Origin: Euptelea pleiosperma | Lineage: Eukaryota; Streptophyta; Magnoliopsida; Ranunculales; Eupteleaceae | Reading direction: 5' to 3' | Length of the DNA stretch: 64,000 bases | NCBI GenBank assembly: GCA_035048495.1 | Contig: CM068547.1 | Coordinates: forward strand, 35,509,289-35,573,288 | Shown here: one piece after another, positions 61,391 to 64,000 of the stretch | Numbering within the stretch: the stretch's first letter is position 1 | Layout of the letters: every line of letters starts with the position of its first letter | The notes under the pieces: generated by a model | Told to the model about the DNA's origin: nothing | What the model saw: the letters and a program-made list of their open reading frames with translations, nothing else | Database searches by the model: none | Program-made: the position numbers and the translations under genes

Positions 61391-64000
61391 AAATTCACAA
61401 GTTATAAGCTTCGGAACGTAACACACAAACTGAGTCCAATTTGAGACGTTGACGCACGGATGGAGCTAACTTGTTTCGACTGTCACGATTCTTGATCCAA
61501 CAATTCAAATGTGTTGAAACAATGGTAATGGAAGAGATTTAGGCAAATTACGAGTTCCGATTGCGAAAAAGTCACAAGTTATAGGCTTCGGAATGTAACA
61601 CACAAACTGAGTCCAATTTGAGACGTTGATGCACGGATTGAGCTAACTTGTTTCGACTGTCAAGAATCTTGTTCGAACACATCAAATGTGTTGAAACAAT
61701 AGTAATGGAAGAGTTTGAGTCCAATTACATGGTCCGATTGCTAAAAGCCCTTAAGTTATAGGCTTCGGAATGTAACAAACGAACTGAGTCCAATTTGAGA
61801 CGTTGACGCACGGATAGAGCTAACTTATTTCGACGGTCCCAAATCATGTTCCAACGATTAAAATCTGTTGAAACAATTGTAATGGAAGAGTTGGAGTCAA
61901 ATTACGAGCTCTGGTTGCGAAAACGTCACAAGTTATAGGCTTTGGAATGTAACACACAAACTGAGTCCAATTAGAGACATTGACGAACGGATGGAGCAAA
62001 CTTCTTTCGACTGTCCCGAATTTTACTCCAACACTTCAAATGTGTTGAAACAATAGTAATGGAAGAGTTTGAGTCCAATTACGAGGTCCAGTTGCGAAAA
62101 AGTCACAAGTTATAGGCTTTGGAATGTAACACACAAACTGAGTCCAATCTGAGACGTTGATGCACGGATGGAGCTAACTTGTTTCGACTGTCAAGAATCT
62201 TGTTCCAATACATCAAATCTGTTGAAACAATAGTAATGGAAGAGTTTGAGTCCAAAATAAGAGGTCCGGTTGCGAAAATGTCACAAGTTATAGCCTTCGG
62301 AATATAACACACAAACTGAGTCCAATTTGAGACGTTGACGCATGGATGGAGCTAACTTGTTTCGACGGTCCCAAATCATGTTCCAACACTTAAAATCTGT
62401 TGAAACAATAGTAATGGAAGAGTTGGAGTCCAATTACGAGGTGTGGTTGCGAAAAATTCACAAGTTATAAGCTTCGGAACATAACACACAAACTGAGTCC
62501 AATTTGAGACGTTGACGCACGGATGGAGCTAACTAGTTTCGACTGTCACGAATCTTGTTCCAACACTTCAAATGTGTTGAAACAATAGTAATGGAAGAGT
62601 TTGAGTCCAATTACGAGGTCCGGTTGCGAAAAAGTCTCAAGTTATGGGCTTCGGAAGGTAATACACACACTGAGTCCAATTTGAGACGTTGACGCACGGA
62701 TGGAGCAAACTTCTTTCGACTGTCAAGAATCTTGTCCCAACACTGCAAATGTGTTGAAACAATAGTAATTGAAGAGTTGGAGTCCAATTACGAGGTCTGG
62801 TTGCGAAAAATTCACAAGTTATAAGCTTCGGAACGTAACACACAAACTGAGTCCAATTTGAGACGTTGACGCACGGATGGAGCTAACTTGTTTCGACTGT
62901 CACGATTCTTGATCCAACAATTCAAATGTGTTGAAACAATGGTAATGGAAGAGATTTAGGCCAATTACGAGGTCCGATTGCGAAAAAGTCACAAGTTATA
63001 GGCTTCGGAATGTAACACACAAACTGAGTCCAATTTGAGACGTTGATGCACGGATTGAGCTAACTTGTTTCGACTGTCAAGAATCTTGTTCCAACACATC
63101 AAATGTGTTGAAACAATAGTAATGGACGAGTTTGAGTCCAATTACGAGGTTCGGTTGCGAAAATGTCACAAGTTATAGGCTTCGGAATATAACACACAAA
63201 CTGAGTCCAATTTGAGACGTTGACGCATTGATGGAGCTAACTTGTTTCGACGGTCCCAAATCATGTTCCAACACTTAAAATCTGTTTAAACAATAGTAAT
63301 GGAAGAGTTGGAGTCCAATTACGAGGTGTGGTTGCGAAAAATTCACAAGTTATAAGCTTCGGAACGTAACACACAAACTGAGTCCAATTTGAGACGTTGA
63401 TGCACGGATGGAGCTAACTTGTTTCGACTGTCAAGAATCTTGTTCCAACACATCAAATGTGTTGAAACAATAGTAATGGAAGAGTTTGAGTCCAAAATAA
63501 GAGGTCTGGTTGCGAAAATGTCACAAGTTATAGCCTTCGGAATATAACACACAAACTGAGTCCAATTTGAGACGTTGACGCATGGATGGAGCTAACTTGT
63601 TTCGACGGTCCCAAATCATGTTCCAAGACTTAAAATCTGTTGAAAAAATAGTAATGGAAGAGTTAGAGTCCAATTACGAGGTGTGGTTGCGAAAAATTCA
63701 CAAGTTATAAGCTTCGGAACGTAACACACAAACTGTGTCCATTTTGAGACGTTGACGCACGGATGGAGCTAACTTGTTTCGACTGTCACGATTCTTGATC
63801 CAACAATTCAAATGTGTTGAAACAATGGTAATGGAAGAGATTTAGACCAATTACGAGGTCCGATTGCGAAAAAGACACAAGTTATAGGCTTCGGAATGTA
63901 ACACACAAACTGAGTCCAATTTGAGACGTTGATGCACGGATTGAGCTAACTTGTTTCGACTGTCAAGAATCTTGTTCCAACACATCAAATGTGTTTAAAC
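61391..64000. repeat. Type A HOR copy, right block 3 (cut by window end)
   Basis: Again resembles the left block from 2302 on, here keeping the monomers that the preceding copy lacks (63343 corresponds to 4254). Near 63625 it has GTTCCAAGACTT, a word seen elsewhere only in type B. The array continues past the window. Confidence 0.85.

Larger units (their letters stand above)
25434..64000. repeat. 177-bp tandem satellite array, right segment
   Basis: This continues the left array after the insertion, in the same orientation. It runs without interruption to the window end, about 218 monomers by length. Type B 15-monomer HORs occupy 25434 to about 56.4 kb and type A follows. No other insertion, inversion or gene is seen. 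AAGCTT occurs in the ATAAGCTTCGG monomer types but not in the ATAGGCTTCGG types, so a HindIII digest would give a multi-monomer ladder. Confidence 0.97.

Noticed and set aside
25434..64000. CRISPR-like array
   Set aside because: The whole 177-bp unit is repeated and there are no unique spacers. The surrounding sequence is a plant retrotransposon and satellite.

Overview
The window looks like part of a flowering-plant nuclear genome, probably a centromeric or pericentromeric satellite domain. It holds two things. One is a long array of a roughly 177-bp tandem satellite arranged in higher-order repeats (HORs). The other is a single, apparently very young Athila-type Ty3/gypsy LTR retrotransposon inserted into that array. 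No ordinary host gene, tRNA, rRNA, CRISPR array or bacterial feature is supported. I do not recognise the satellite well enough to name a species.

Layout. Positions 1-6894 are satellite: mainly a 13-monomer HOR of about 2.30 kb (type A), changing to type B at about 5.6-6.3 kb. Positions 6895-25433 are the retrotransposon (18,539 bp), flanked by the 5-bp target duplication GGTTG (6890-6894 and 25434-25438). Its coding strand is minus, so its 5' LTR is on the right (22406-25433) and its 3' LTR on the left (6895-9922). Both LTRs are 3,028 bp and look identical. Positions 25434 to about 56.4 kb are satellite in a 15-monomer HOR of 2,657 bp (type B, about 11 copies). From about 56.4 kb to the end the array is type A again, and 57142 to about 61.1 kb is a near copy of 1 to about 4.0 kb.

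The element, read in its own direction, consists of: 5' LTR; a primer binding site resembling one for tRNA-Asp; a leader interrupted by a solo LTR of a diverged related subfamily (18331-21374, with its own TTTGC duplication); gag (17652-16645); a second ORF carrying the gag zinc knuckle, protease, reverse transcriptase, RNase H and integrase (16712-11874, intact, with the catalytic residues visible); about 1.95 kb without an env-like gene; a polypurine tract; and the 3' LTR. Gag and Pol lie in different frames with an overlap near 16.7 kb, so a Gag-Pol product would need a +1 frame change or reflects a recent lesion.

The main points for follow-up are: (1) the Athila composite with a same-family solo LTR between its primer binding site and gag; (2) a two-level satellite hierarchy, in which 15-mer HOR copies alternate between two sequence classes over 37-54 kb, giving a superperiod of about 5.3 kb; (3) type A HORs on both sides of a type B block; (4) a conserved dyad in the monomer that becomes a perfect 14-bp stem in three copies; and (5) a zone at about 42.27-46.46 kb full of single-base indels that probably marks low consensus quality and coincides with an extra 6-monomer block.
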